A stretch of DNA of 36,762 bases from Bradyrhizobium sp. OK095 (GTDB lineage Bacteria > Pseudomonadota > Alphaproteobacteria > Rhizobiales > Xanthobacteraceae): NCBI RefSeq assembly GCF_900109945.1, contig NZ_FOBX01000025.1, forward strand, positions 1 through 36,762, read 5' to 3'. Below the pieces are notes generated by a model. It saw nothing but the letters and a program-made list of their open reading frames with translations, ran no database searches and was not told the origin of the DNA. Positions 17,659 to 25,942 of this stretch are shown piece after piece. Made by a program: the position numbers and the translations under genes. Numbering within the stretch: position 1 is the first letter of the stretch; each line of letters opens with the position of its first letter.

Positions 17659-17934
17659 ATGCCGCTGACGCGCGACAAGATCATCGGCCATGACCTGGAA
17701 CGTCTGGCCTTTCGCTTCACCATGACCAGTGACGGCGATGTCGTGCAATGCCAGATCAGCGATGCCGCGATGGACGAGCTCGCGGGCATGCAGGGCACCG
17801 AAAGCAGCGCGCGGCAGGCGCAGTTCATGTCCCTGCGCGAAACCATCGAGCGGATCGCGTCGGATATCTATGACGAGGCGCCGCGGTTCAGGGGATATGT
17901 GGTGCGGATTTTCATGCGGCATCTGGGAAGGTAG
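17659..17934 (+). CDS. DUF1488-family small protein
   Basis: A 91-residue cytoplasmic protein starting MPLTRDKIIGHDLERLAF and containing FTMTSDGDVVQCQISDAAMDELAG. I associate this pattern with DUF1488 proteins, which are common in Bradyrhizobium and of unknown role. The ATG at 17659 gives the usual family length; an upstream in-frame ATG at 17572 would add 29 low-complexity residues that do not look conserved. The ribosome-binding site is weak. It stands alone between the TPR gene and a palindromic repeat. Confidence 0.75.
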   Translation: MPLTRDKIIGHDLERLAFRFTMTSDGDVVQCQISDAAMDELAGMQGTESSARQAQFMSLRETIERIASDIYDEAPRFRGYVVRIFMRHLGR

Positions 17935-17950
17935 CTGCTGCTCTATTCTC

Positions 17951-18059
17951 CGCTGTCATCGTCCGGCTTGACCGGACGATCCAGTACTCCGAGACGGTCG
18001 TGGTTGAATCGATGGGCCACGGCGTACTGGATGCCCCGCTTTCGCGGAGCATGACAGCG
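17951..18059. repeat. Intergenic palindromic repeat, CGCTGTCAT family
   Basis: CGCTGTCAT at the left end matches ATGACAGCG at the right end. Inside, CCAGTAC pairs with GTACTGG, and two local hairpins (GTCCGG-CTTGA-CCGGAC and CCGC-TTTC-GCGG) are present. It separates the convergent DUF1488 and CinA-like genes and could terminate both. Confidence 0.8.
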
Positions 18060-18101
18060 CGTTTGCGGCGATGCTATCGACTCACTTTGGGAACGATGCA
18101 A

Positions 18102-18584
18102 TCACCCTTCGAGATTCCTCAGCAACAACTTCAGCGCCGTCGCCGCGAACACTTGCATATTCGCAAATCGGTCGCCGCTTGCCGTCTCCAGTGTGATCAC
18201 CTCCGCCGCAGGTCCCGCGACTGCCATGCAGCTATGGCCGGCGGCGTCGCCGTAGCGGTTGCCGGTGGGGCCGGCTGCGCCGGTCTCGGACAGGCCCCAG
18301 TCGGCATTGAAGCGGCTGCGCATTTGTTCGGCCAGCAGCTTTGCGTAAGGCTCCGAGGAGGAACGAAAGCCCTTCATTCCTTCGTCCGAAATATCCATCA
18401 GCACGCGCCGGGCATCGCGGGTGTAGACCACGGCGCCGCCGAGGAAGTAGGCGGAGGCACCGGGGACCGCGAGCAGGCTGGCCGCGATCAGGCCGCCGGT
18501 GGAGGATTCCGCCACAGCAATGGTCTGTTTGCGCGCGATTAGTTTGGCCGCGACCTGTTCCGCAATGCCGACGAGCTCTTTCAT
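18102..18584 (-). CDS. CinA C-terminal domain protein (nicotinamide-nucleotide amidase, PncC type)
   Basis: A 160-residue stand-alone CinA-C protein. The family motif AESSTGGLIA is at about residues 25-34, where most relatives have AESCTGG. Further conserved parts are FLGGAVVYTRDARRVL and LSETGAAGPTGNRYGDAAGHSCMAV. PncC enzymes deamidate nicotinamide mononucleotide to nicotinate mononucleotide in NAD recycling. The start at 18584 has AGGGG upstream. It is divergent from the amidohydrolase operon, with 139 bases between the starts. Confidence 0.9.
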   Translation of the reverse strand: MKELVGIAEQVAAKLIARKQTIAVAESSTGGLIAASLLAVPGASAYFLGGAVVYTRDARRVLMDISDEGMKGFRSSSEPYAKLLAEQMRSRFNADWGLSETGAAGPTGNRYGDAAGHSCMAVAGPAAEVITLETASGDRFANMQVFAATALKLLLRNLEG

Positions 18585-18723
18585 CCCAAAACCCCTTATT
18601 CCTTCGCAACTGAGCTGCGCCTTTCTAGCATATGACAGAAGCCTTGGCCGAGTTGCGGGCGACGGGCAGGCCTGCTTGAATGGCGGACAAGAAACTGTGA
18701 CGAGGAAACGCGAAGGAGACGTG

Positions 18724-19809
18724 ATGGCGTCCCTGATTGCCGGCGGGGTGGATTGCGATGTGCATCCGGCCGTGCCGCATCTGACCAGCCTGCTGCCGTA
18801 CCTGAACGATTATTGGCGCGATCAGGTGACGACGCGCGGCATGGTCGATCTCGTCTCGCAATCCTACCCGAAGAACTCGCCGATCGTGGCGCGGCCCGAT
18901 TGGCGGCCCGAGACCGGCAAGCCGGGCGAAAGCCTGGAGGATATGCAGCGCCATGTGCTCGATCCCTTCCAGCTCGGCTACGCCATCTGCAATCCGCTCT
19001 ACGGCGTGCAGATGGTGTTCTCGGAAGATTTGCAGGCCGCCTTCTGCCGCGCGCTGAACGACTGGCTGGTGAAGGAATGGCTCGACCGTGACAAGCGCCT
19101 GCGCGGCTCGATCGTGATCCCGACGCAAAGCGTCGACAAGGCCGTCGCCGAGATCGAGCGCTGCGCGCAGGACCGGCGCTTCGTGCAGGTGCTCATGCTG
19201 GTGATGGGCGATACGCCGCTCGGCAAGCGCGCGCTCTGGCCGATCTATGAAGCGGCGGAACGGCTCGACCTCCCCGTCGGCATCCACGCCGGTTCCGCCT
19301 ATCACAATCCGCCGACTGCGGTGGGGTGGGGTTCCTACCACATCGAGGATTATGTCGGTCAGGCCCAGGCGTTTCAGACACAGCTCACCAGCCTGATCGT
19401 CGAGGGCGTTTTCGCAAAGTATCCGCGGCTGAAAATGGTGATGCTGGAATCCGGCGTCTCCTGGATCTCGCCCTATCTCTGGCGGCTGCACAAATTCTGG
19501 CGCGGGGTCCGGATGGAGACGCCCTGGGTCGATCGCGCACCTCTCGAAATTGTGCGCAGCAACATCCGCTTCTCGTTACAGCCATTTGATGCGCCGCCCG
19601 AGGCTGAGACATTAATTCGCCTGTTTGATCATATGCAGTCGGACGAATTGGTCCTATTCTCGACGGACTATCCGCACTGGCAGTTCGACGGCCAGGACGC
19701 GCTGCCCGAGGGCCTCACCCCCGATCTCGTGCGCAAGATCATGATCGACAATCCGCATGCGACCTATCCCCGCCTGAAAGAACTCCCTCCCGAGGAGGCA
19801 AGGCCATGA
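18724..19809 (+). CDS. Amidohydrolase-2 family metal-dependent hydrolase (first copy)
   Basis: A 361-residue TIM-barrel protein of the amidohydrolase-2/ACMSD superfamily. The N-terminal metal motif is DCDVHP (residues 10-15), giving D-x-H in place of the classical HxH. A mid-chain histidine lies in GIHAGSAYHNPP, and a C-terminal catalytic aspartate in FSTDYPHWQFDG. Such enzymes catalyse hydrolysis or decarboxylation of ring-cleavage products. ATG 18724 is preferred with AAGGAG seven bases upstream; GTG 18721 is an alternative. Its stop overlaps the next start (ATGA). The downstream gene is a diverged paralogue with the same motifs in the same order. Substrate not identifiable. Confidence 0.88.
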   Translation: MASLIAGGVDCDVHPAVPHLTSLLPYLNDYWRDQVTTRGMVDLVSQSYPKNSPIVARPDWRPETGKPGESLEDMQRHVLDPFQLGYAICNPLYGVQMVFSEDLQAAFCRALNDWLVKEWLDRDKRLRGSIVIPTQSVDKAVAEIERCAQDRRFVQVLMLVMGDTPLGKRALWPIYEAAERLDLPVGIHAGSAYHNPPTAVGWGSYHIEDYVGQAQAFQTQLTSLIVEGVFAKYPRLKMVMLESGVSWISPYLWRLHKFWRGVRMETPWVDRAPLEIVRSNIRFSLQPFDAPPEAETLIRLFDHMQSDELVLFSTDYPHWQFDGQDALPEGLTPDLVRKIMIDNPHATYPRLKELPPEEARP

Positions 19810-20915
19810 ACATCCAGTTCCGCGAACAAACGGACTCCGTCGCTCCCCTTACGACCAAGGCCGCGATCGCGGACTGCGACATCCATCCGGCCCGCGCCGC
19901 GCGCACCGAGCTCTATCCGTATCTCGCCAAACGCTGGCAGCATCATCTCGAGGTCTACGGCGTCCATGCCTATCAGGGCATGATGGAAGGCCCGCCCTAT
20001 CCAAAAGCCCAGCCCAACGCCTCGCGCCGCGACGCCTATCCGCCGGAAGGCGGCCCGCAGGGCTCCTCGCTGTCGTTCATGCAGAAGCAACTGCTCGATC
20101 CCAACAACGTGCAACTCGGTGTACTCAATCCGCTCAACACCGGGCAGGGCATCCGCAATCACGAGCTTTCGGCGGCGCTGTGTTCCGCCATCAACGATTG
20201 GCAGATCGATAAATGGACCAGCAAGGACAAGCGGCTGAAGGCGTCGATCGTCGTCGCCAATGAGGACGGGCTGTCGGCCGCCGCCGAAATCCGCGAGCGC
20301 GCCGGCGACAAGAACTTCGTGCAGGTGCTTTTGCTCAGCCGCAATGTCGAGCCGCTCGGCCAGCGCCGCTATTGGCCGATCTATCAGGCCGCCGAAGAGG
20401 CCGGCCTTCCCGTCGGCGTCCACGCCTTCGGCTTCGGCGGCAACCCGATCACGCCGTCGGGCTGGCCGTCCTATTACATCGAGGAGATGGTGGGACATTC
20501 GCAGTGCCAGCAATCGGCGCTGGCGAGCCTGGTTTTGGAAGGCGTGTTCGAGCGTTTCCCGAAGCTGAAGATGGTGATGATCGAGGCCGGTTTTGGTTGG
20601 GCGCCGTCGCTGGCGTGGCGGCTGGACAAGGTCTGGCAGCGGCTGCGCAGCGAGGTGCCGCATGTGAAGCGGCCGCCGTCGGAATATATCCGTGAGCAAG
20701 TGTGGTGGACGACGCAGCCGATGGAAGATCCGGAGCGGCGCGAAGATCTGTTCGATATCATCAAGTGGATCGGCTGGGATCGCCTCTTGTTCGCGACCGA
20801 CTATCCGCATTGGGACTATGACGAGCCCTCGCGTGTGCTGCCGGCGGGGGTGAGCGAGGACAATCGCGAGGCGTTCTATCTCGGCAACGCCAAGAAGCTT
20901 TACGGCATTTCCTGA
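19806..20915 (+). CDS. Amidohydrolase-2 family metal-dependent hydrolase (second copy)
   Basis: A 369-residue paralogue of the preceding protein. It has IADCDIHPARAARTELYPYLAKRW near the start, the mid-chain GVHAFGFGGNP and the C-terminal LFATDYPHWDYDEP containing the catalytic aspartate. The two copies share the core V-x-EGVF-x-(K/R)-x-P-(R/K)-LKMVM-(L/I)-E but differ in loops, including an insertion here (GPPYPKAQPNASRRDAYPPEGG), so they are not a recent duplication. The start overlaps the first copy's stop, and its own stop TGA shares one base with the Rieske ATG. The pair may form a hetero-oligomer or act in consecutive steps. Confidence 0.88.
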   Translation: MNIQFREQTDSVAPLTTKAAIADCDIHPARAARTELYPYLAKRWQHHLEVYGVHAYQGMMEGPPYPKAQPNASRRDAYPPEGGPQGSSLSFMQKQLLDPNNVQLGVLNPLNTGQGIRNHELSAALCSAINDWQIDKWTSKDKRLKASIVVANEDGLSAAAEIRERAGDKNFVQVLLLSRNVEPLGQRRYWPIYQAAEEAGLPVGVHAFGFGGNPITPSGWPSYYIEEMVGHSQCQQSALASLVLEGVFERFPKLKMVMIEAGFGWAPSLAWRLDKVWQRLRSEVPHVKRPPSEYIREQVWWTTQPMEDPERREDLFDIIKWIGWDRLLFATDYPHWDYDEPSRVLPAGVSEDNREAFYLGNAKKLYGIS

Positions 20916-21328
20916 TGGCGAGGCATGTCATTGCCCCGGTGGATGAACTGCCGCCGGGAACGCGAAAATTTCTGGAGATCGACGGGCGGCCCATCGCGGT
21001 CTTCAACATCAAGGGCGAATATTTCGGCCTGATGAACCGCTGCCCGCATCAAGGTGCGGCGTTATGCGAAGGGCCGTTGATCGGGCTCGCGCAATCCAGC
21101 GACCCCGGCGAGATCGAGTATACAAAACTCGGCGAGATCATCCGTTGCCCCTGGCACGGCTGGGAGTTCGACATCCGCACCGGCCAGTCTTATTGCGATC
21201 CCCGCCGCTTCCGCGCGAAGGCGTATCCGGCCCATGTCGAGCCGGGCGCGAACGTGGTCAAGGGCCCGTATGTCGCTGAGACTGTTACGGTGAGGGTCGA
21301 GAGCGACTACGTGGTGGTGGAGCTGTAG
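20915..21328 (+). CDS. Rieske [2Fe-2S] ferredoxin-like protein
   Basis: A 137-residue soluble Rieske protein. The cluster ligands are Cys43 and His45 in RCPHQGA, and Cys78 and His81 in RCPWHGWEFD. The loop between the motifs is longer than in typical dioxygenase ferredoxins and includes SSDPGEIEYTKLGEI. No catalytic oxygenase domain follows, so it should carry electrons or sense redox state. Translationally linked (TGATG) to two amidohydrolases. No reductase or oxygenase gene is in the window, so its partner is unknown. Confidence 0.92.
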   Translation: MARHVIAPVDELPPGTRKFLEIDGRPIAVFNIKGEYFGLMNRCPHQGAALCEGPLIGLAQSSDPGEIEYTKLGEIIRCPWHGWEFDIRTGQSYCDPRRFRAKAYPAHVEPGANVVKGPYVAETVTVRVESDYVVVEL

Positions 21329-21351
21329 CCGCGCCGCACAGGAGGTGCGCT

Positions 21352-21487
21352 CCCTCGCCCCGTTCTTACGGGGAGAGGGCTGGGGTGAGGGGCTCTCTCC
21401 GCACATTCGAATGCCGCGAGACCTGTACCCCCTCACCCGAATTCGATCTGCGATCGAATTCGACCTCTCCCCGCAGGCGCGGCGAGG
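21352..21487. repeat. Composite palindromic repeat between convergent genes
   Basis: CCCTCGCCCCG/CGGGGAGAGGG forms a left hairpin. GGGTGAGGGG (21373-21382 region) is complementary to CCCCCTCACCC (21428-21438), and CCTCTCCCCGC lies at the right. Inside is a perfect palindrome with ten-base arms GAATTCGATC/GATCGAATTC and a TGC loop (21439-21461). It resembles the element at 3674-3832. It lies between the convergent Rieske and MFS genes and could stop transcription both ways. Confidence 0.75.
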
Positions 21488-21519
21488 TTAAGAAGGAAGC
21501 GCGCGCCCCGGAATGACCC

Positions 21520-22851
21520 TCAGTGTCCCGCCGCCGGTTCGCCGACCGCATCATACGTCGTCACCGCCTGGCGCCCCCCGCGATAGACGACCGATGCCGC
21601 GATAATGCCGAGGAAGGCTGCCAGCATCAGCCAGTAGCCAGGCGAGGCCTTGTCGCCGGTGTGCTCGATCAGCAAGGTCGAGGCGAACGGCGTGAAGGTG
21701 CCGAACAGCGCGGCCGCAAGCGCGAAGGCGAGCGAGAAGCAGGTGGTGCGGACATGCGCTGGCACGATCTCGACCAGAGCACCGAGCATGGTGCCGCTGT
21801 ACATGCCGAAATAGAACGAGAACATCATCTCGACTGCGAGCAGCTTGCCGAAGGTCGGCGCGGCCACCAGCCAGTGCAGCGCCGGATAGGCGGTGACCAG
21901 CGCCAGGCAAGCGATGGTGAGCAACACCGGCTTGCGGCCGATGCGGTCTGACAGTGCGCCACCGACCGGATTCCAGAAGAAGTTGGTGACCGCGACGAGC
22001 AAGGTGACCAGCAGCGCATCCTGCGTCGACAGCTTCAGCACCGACTTGCCGAAAGTCGGCGTGTAGACGGTGACGAAGTAGAACGTCGTCGTGGTCAGGA
22101 TCGCGATCATCATGCCGAGGATGACGATGCGCCAGTTCGCGAGCGCCGACGAGAACACCTCCGCGGCGGTCGGGTGCTTCTTCATTGCCAGAAATGCCGG
22201 CGTCTCCTCAAGCGACCGCCGCAGGAAGAAGATCAGCGGGATGATCAGGCAGCCGACGAAGAAGGGAATGCGCCAACCCCAGGCGGTGACGGTCTCGGCC
22301 GGCATCATCTCGCTCAGGATAAAGCCGAGGATCGACGCCACGAAGATCGCGACCTGCTGACTGGAGGACTGGAACGAGGTGTAGAAGCCGCGGTTGCCGG
22401 GCGTCGAAATCTCCGACAGGTAGACTGAGACGCCGCCGAGCTCGACGCCGGCGGAAAAGCCCTGCAGCAGGCGGCCGAACAGCACGATGATCGGCGCGGC
22501 GACGCCGATCGTCGCATAGGTCGGGCAGAACGCGATCACCACGGTCCCGGCAGCCATGATCGCAAGCGTGACGATTAGGCCCTTGCGACGGCCGATGCGG
22601 TCGATATAGGCCCCGAGCACGATGGCGCCGACCGGGCGCATCAACGCACCGAGCCAGAATACGCCGAACGTATTGAGCAGCTGGGCCGTTTCGTTAGTCG
22701 AGGGGAAGAACGCCTTGCCGATGGCCGCGGCATAGAAGCCGAACAGGAAGAAGTCGAACTGCTCGAGGAAATTGCCTGATGTGGCGCGCAGGATCGCGCC
22801 GATGCGCGACTTGATCTCGGGCGGATTTGTTGAGTCTGCTGGTCCAGCCAT
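21520..22851 (-). CDS. MFS transporter, metabolite:H+ symporter type (citrate/dicarboxylate-like)
   Basis: A 443-residue twelve-helix secondary transporter of the metabolite:H+ symporter group, which includes citrate, tricarballylate and ketoglutarate carriers. Group features include ATSGNFLEQFDFFLFGFYAAAIGKAFFP in the first helix, motif A GAYIDRIGRRKG (residues 80-91) after helix 2, RLLQGFSAGVELGG in helix 4, and the repeated motif A (GGALSDRIGRKP) between helices 8 and 9. The ATG at 22851 has AGGGGA upstream. It follows the LysR gene on the same strand (142 bases apart), so the two may be co-transcribed. Substrate is probably a di- or tricarboxylate. Confidence 0.9.
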   Translation of the reverse strand: MAGPADSTNPPEIKSRIGAILRATSGNFLEQFDFFLFGFYAAAIGKAFFPSTNETAQLLNTFGVFWLGALMRPVGAIVLGAYIDRIGRRKGLIVTLAIMAAGTVVIAFCPTYATIGVAAPIIVLFGRLLQGFSAGVELGGVSVYLSEISTPGNRGFYTSFQSSSQQVAIFVASILGFILSEMMPAETVTAWGWRIPFFVGCLIIPLIFFLRRSLEETPAFLAMKKHPTAAEVFSSALANWRIVILGMMIAILTTTTFYFVTVYTPTFGKSVLKLSTQDALLVTLLVAVTNFFWNPVGGALSDRIGRKPVLLTIACLALVTAYPALHWLVAAPTFGKLLAVEMMFSFYFGMYSGTMLGALVEIVPAHVRTTCFSLAFALAAALFGTFTPFASTLLIEHTGDKASPGYWLMLAAFLGIIAASVVYRGGRQAVTTYDAVGEPAAGH

Positions 22852-22993
22852 GACGTTATTCCCCTTCGAGACGCGGCCGGACCGGAACTCATTTCACGGC
22901 AAGGCGACAGATCGATACTGCGACAATCTGTCTACCCCTTCCCGCGCGAGGCGGTACGAGTCAATCGAATTTGCCGGGGAAGTTGATGATTTT

Positions 22994-23893
22994 TCAGGCC
23001 TTATTTTGCGTTGCAGCGATCATCCATTCGCGGAATGCGGCGAGCTTGGGCGCCTCGCGGCGGCCCTCCGGTGAGACCAGATAGAAGCCGGCATCGGCCG
23101 GCAGCGCGATCTTGAAGGGGACGACCAACCGGCCTTTGGCGATGTCGTCCTGCACGTAGGAGGTCCGGCCCATCGCCACGCCGATGCCGTCGATCGCGGC
23201 CTGGATGGTCATGAAGATCATGTCGAAGGTGATGCCGGGTTGCCGCGCGATATCGGACGGCTGGCCCGCCGCCGTCAGCCACAGCCGCCAGTCGTCGCTG
23301 TTGGCGTTGGATGTGTGCAGCAGCGTGTAGCCTCGGAGATCCTCCGGTTGGCGCAGCGGCTTGTCGCCGCGCAGCAGCGACGGACTGCACACCGGGAACA
23401 GCTCGTCCGCCATCAGCCAGTCGGCGCGCAGGCCCTGCCACTGACCGCGGCCGTAGCGGATGGCGGCGTCGACATCGTCGCGCTGGAAGTCGACGAGGCT
23501 GGTCGATGTGGTGATGCGGACGTCGATGCCGGGATGCTGCTCCTGGAAATCGGTCAGCCGCGGCAGCAGCCATTTTGCCGCGAGCGAAGCCAGCGTCGAG
23601 ATCGTCAGCACCTTGTCGTCGTCCTTGCGCAGCAACCGGTCGGTGGCCAGCCGCAGATCGTTGAAGGCGGCTCGGATGCCCGGCAAATAGTCGCGCGCCT
23701 CCGGCGTCAGCGCCAGCGCGCGGTTCTGCCGGATGAACAGGCGAATGCCGAGCTCCTCCTCGAGCCGGCGGATCTGATGGCTGATCGCGGTCTGGGTCAC
23801 GCTCAGCTCGGACGCCGCCAGCGTGAAGCTGAGATGGCGCGCGGCGGCCTCAAAGGCCCGCAATCCGTTCAGGGACGGCAATCTGGCAGTCAT
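22994..23893 (-). CDS. LysR-family transcriptional regulator, GcvA-like
   Basis: A 299-residue LysR regulator. The N-terminal winged helix-turn-helix is at residues 5-65: LPSLNGLRAFEAAARHLSFTLAASELSVTQTAISHQIRRLEEELG. Opening LPSLNGLRAFEAAARH and the QNRALALTPEARDYLPGIRAAF segment are typical of the GcvA-like branch. A periplasmic-binding-like effector domain follows from about residue 90. It precedes an MFS gene on the same strand and is divergent from the DUF1127 gene, with a T-N11-A palindrome just upstream of its start. Probable targets are itself, the transporter and perhaps the DUF1127 side. Confidence 0.93.
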   Translation of the reverse strand: MTARLPSLNGLRAFEAAARHLSFTLAASELSVTQTAISHQIRRLEEELGIRLFIRQNRALALTPEARDYLPGIRAAFNDLRLATDRLLRKDDDKVLTISTLASLAAKWLLPRLTDFQEQHPGIDVRITTSTSLVDFQRDDVDAAIRYGRGQWQGLRADWLMADELFPVCSPSLLRGDKPLRQPEDLRGYTLLHTSNANSDDWRLWLTAAGQPSDIARQPGITFDMIFMTIQAAIDGIGVAMGRTSYVQDDIAKGRLVVPFKIALPADAGFYLVSPEGRREAPKLAAFREWMIAATQNKA

Positions 23894-23907
23894 CTGGCAG
23901 CAGGATA

Positions 23908-23924
23908 CATGAGCTTATTTCATG
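23908..23924. promoter_or_regulatory. LysR-type T-N11-A palindrome
   Basis: CATGA (23908-23912) and TCATG (23920-23924) are inverted around a seven-base centre, giving the T-N11-A form of LysR recognition sites. The site lies 15-31 bases upstream of the LysR start and on the shared side with the DUF1127 gene. Confidence 0.4.
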
Positions 23925-24003
23925 CGAAGAGGTACAAATTGTCGTTTGTCGCAACGCACTCGGAAGCAGATATTGCGGGTCAAGTTAGCTCAAGGAGCTG
24001 AAA

Positions 24004-24207
24004 ATGTCTACTTGCACTGATAATTCGATGACAAATCATCATGCGCAGGGCGTGATCGAGCAGATCGGCGAGACGCTTCACGTCTGGCACGAGCGCTACC
24101 GCACGCGGCGTGAGCTTACCAACTGGACCGCCCGCGATCTCCACGACGTCGGGCTGTCCTGGACCGACATTGCCCACGAGGCCGATAAACCCTTCTGGCG
24201 GGCCTGA
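24004..24207 (+). CDS. DUF1127 (YjiS-like) small protein
   Basis: A 67-residue protein. The C-terminal part, WHERYRTRRELTNWTARDLHDVGLSWTDIAHEADKPFW, is the DUF1127/YjiS motif: an arginine-rich helix, then L-x-x-x-DL-x-D-(I/V)-G. Alphaproteobacterial members have been linked to RNA binding and to phosphate or carbon control. The ATG at 24004 has AAGGAG upstream. It is 81 bases before the GNAT gene and probably shares its transcript. Confidence 0.85.
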   Translation: MSTCTDNSMTNHHAQGVIEQIGETLHVWHERYRTRRELTNWTARDLHDVGLSWTDIAHEADKPFWRA

Positions 24208-24288
24208 TTGGCCGCCAGGCCGGCGCCGCCTGACTTTGGGGGCGCCGGCGGTCCTGTTTTCGCCTTTGGTCGCTTTGGGGCTCGTGTC

Positions 24289-24912
24289 ATGAGCACTCTC
24301 CGCCTGGAAGATTTGAAGCAATATTCCGATGTGCTGCGCACCCGGCAGGGTGAGCCGCTCAACGTGCGCTTCATCGAGCCGCGCGACACCGAGGAGCTTC
24401 AGCACTATTTCCGCTCGCTCACGACCCGCTCCCGCTACAACCGCTTCTTCGGTGCGATCAGCGAATTGCCACAAGGCCTGCTGAGCGAATTCCTCGATGT
24501 CGGAGCGCGCGAGCGTTTCACCGTGGTTGCGACCAAGATGGTCGACGGTTTTGAAACGATTGTCGCCGAGGCGCGCTACGCGCTCCATGCTGAGACGTCG
24601 ACGCTGGAATTCGGACTGTCGGTTGACGATCGCTGGCAGGGCCACGGCATCGCCACCGCGCTGATGAAGAATCTCGAATGCCGTGCGGCCGCGCTCGGTG
24701 CCGAGCATATGTTCGGCGACACGCTGCGCTCCAACCAACCCATGATCTCGGCCGCGCGCAAATCCGGCTTCGCCTTCGTCAATCATCCTGATGACTGGAA
24801 GCTGGTGCGATTCGACAAGGAGATCAACGTCGCGCCGAAAGACATTCCCTGCGCGAGCTGGCGTCTCGCAGCACTTTCCCGTCAGGCCGAAAGCCCCTCA
24901 GCCTCGGTCTGA
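24289..24912 (+). CDS. GNAT-family N-acetyltransferase
   Basis: A 207-residue acetyltransferase. The acetyl-CoA binding motif A is VDDRWQGHGIATALMKNLECRAA (residues 112-134), with R115-x-x-G118-x-G120. It is preceded by the beta4 strand STLEFGLSV and followed by HMFGDTLRSNQPMISAARKSGFAF. An N-terminal extension (residues 1-25) precedes the first strand LNVRFIEPRD. ATG 24289 is the only sensible start; upstream codons in frame derive from intergenic sequence. The acceptor is unknown. A strong intrinsic terminator follows. Confidence 0.88.
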   Translation: MSTLRLEDLKQYSDVLRTRQGEPLNVRFIEPRDTEELQHYFRSLTTRSRYNRFFGAISELPQGLLSEFLDVGARERFTVVATKMVDGFETIVAEARYALHAETSTLEFGLSVDDRWQGHGIATALMKNLECRAAALGAEHMFGDTLRSNQPMISAARKSGFAFVNHPDDWKLVRFDKEINVAPKDIPCASWRLAALSRQAESPSASV

Positions 24913-24923
24913 CACCACTCCAA

Positions 24924-24960
24924 GCCCGGCTCAGGTCAAACCAGAGCCGGGCATTTTTTT
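24924..24960 (+). terminator. Intrinsic terminator after the GNAT gene
   Basis: GCCCGGCTC (24924-24932) pairs with GAGCCGGGC (24944-24952), followed by A and seven T residues (24954-24960). It is a textbook Rho-independent terminator, 12 bases past the stop codon. Confidence 0.93.
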
Positions 24961-24988
24961 GCGTTCGTGGATGGGGTAATGCGCCGGC

Positions 24989-25819
24989 CTACTTCCCCGT
25001 GAACACCGCCTTGCGCTTCTCGATGAAGGCCTGCACCGCCTCCTTGTGATCGGCGGTCGTGGTCAGGCGGATCAGCCGCTCGGCCTCGTGATCCCTGGCG
25101 GTTTCGAAATCGAACAACAGGGCTTCGTCGAGATTGTCCTTCATGTAGCGCAGCGCCAGGCGCGGGCCTTCGGCCAGCGACTTTGCCAGGGCGAAGGCCT
25201 CCGTCTGAAGCTTGTCGTCGGGTACGACGCGGTTGACGAGGCCGATCGCCTCGGCTCGTGCGGCATCGACGCGATCGCCGGTGAACAGCAGCTCGCGCGC
25301 CCGCGCGGTGCCGACCAGCCGGGTGAGCAGCCAGGCGATGCCGTAATCGCCGCTGAGCGCGATGCGGGCGTAGCCGGTGGCGACGAAGGCCGATTGTGCG
25401 GCGATGCGGATGTCGCAGGCCATGGCGATGGCAAGCCCGGCGCCGACCGCAGGGCCGGGCAGCGCCGCGATGGTCGGCTTGCGCACCGACACCAATGCTC
25501 CCGTGAGCAGCCGCTGCCGCTCCTGGAGATCGGCGACCTTGTCGTCAAAGGGCATCTCGAGCTTGGCCTTGTCGCGATGCGCGCCCATGCCTTTGACATT
25601 GCCGCCGGCGCAAAACGCTTCGCCAGCGCCGGTGAGCAGCAGCGCGCCGACATCGGGGTTCTCGCCGCAACTGCGGATCATCGTGCGCAGCGCCGGCGTC
25701 AGCGTGTCCGACATCGCGTTTCGCGCCTCCGGCCGGTTCAGCGTAATGACAGCGACGCGGTCGCGGATGACGCAGAGGAGTTCGTTGGTGCCGGTATCGA
25801 TGGCGGTTTCCGTGGTCAT
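24989..25819 (-). CDS. Enoyl-CoA hydratase/isomerase family protein
   Basis: A 276-residue crotonase-fold enzyme. VAVITLNRPEARNAMSDTL near residues 22-40 and the oxyanion-hole loop GEAFCAGGNVKGMG (residues 66-79) are characteristic. The second conserved region reads ARIALSGDYGIAWLLTRLVG, as in PaaG-like members that lack one hydratase glutamate and keep an acidic residue in the later position. It may therefore isomerise double bonds or hydrate unusual substrates. It lies downstream of the SDR gene on the same strand, with a palindromic repeat between them. Likely part of an acyl-CoA degradation route with the dehydrogenases to the right. Confidence 0.9.
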   Translation of the reverse strand: MTTETAIDTGTNELLCVIRDRVAVITLNRPEARNAMSDTLTPALRTMIRSCGENPDVGALLLTGAGEAFCAGGNVKGMGAHRDKAKLEMPFDDKVADLQERQRLLTGALVSVRKPTIAALPGPAVGAGLAIAMACDIRIAAQSAFVATGYARIALSGDYGIAWLLTRLVGTARARELLFTGDRVDAARAEAIGLVNRVVPDDKLQTEAFALAKSLAEGPRLALRYMKDNLDEALLFDFETARDHEAERLIRLTTTADHKEAVQAFIEKRKAVFTGK

Positions 25820-25835
25820 GTCGCTCCCTCTCTTT

Positions 25836-25922
25836 CGTCATTGCGAGGAGCGAAGCGACGAAGCAATCCAGTCTGTTTCTGCGGAGACATCTCTGGATTG
25901 CTTCGCTTCGCTCGCAATGACG
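25836..25922. repeat. Intergenic palindromic repeat, CGTCATTGCGAGGAG family
   Basis: CGTCATTGCGAG-N-AGCGACGAAGCAATCCAG on the left is the near-reverse complement of CTGGATTGCTTCG-N-CTCGCAATGACG on the right, forming a long hairpin. A second copy lies at 29802-29891. This copy sits between the enoyl-CoA hydratase start and the SDR stop. Confidence 0.88.
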
Positions 25923-25942
25923 GTTGTTGTTACGTTATTGTC

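Noticed and set aside
23884..23900. TGGCAGTCATCTGGCAG as a possible sigma-54 promoter for the DUF1127 gene
   Set aside because: The GG-N10-GC spacing is met only because TGGCAG is directly repeated; the -12 half lacks TTGC and the element overlaps the LysR start codon.
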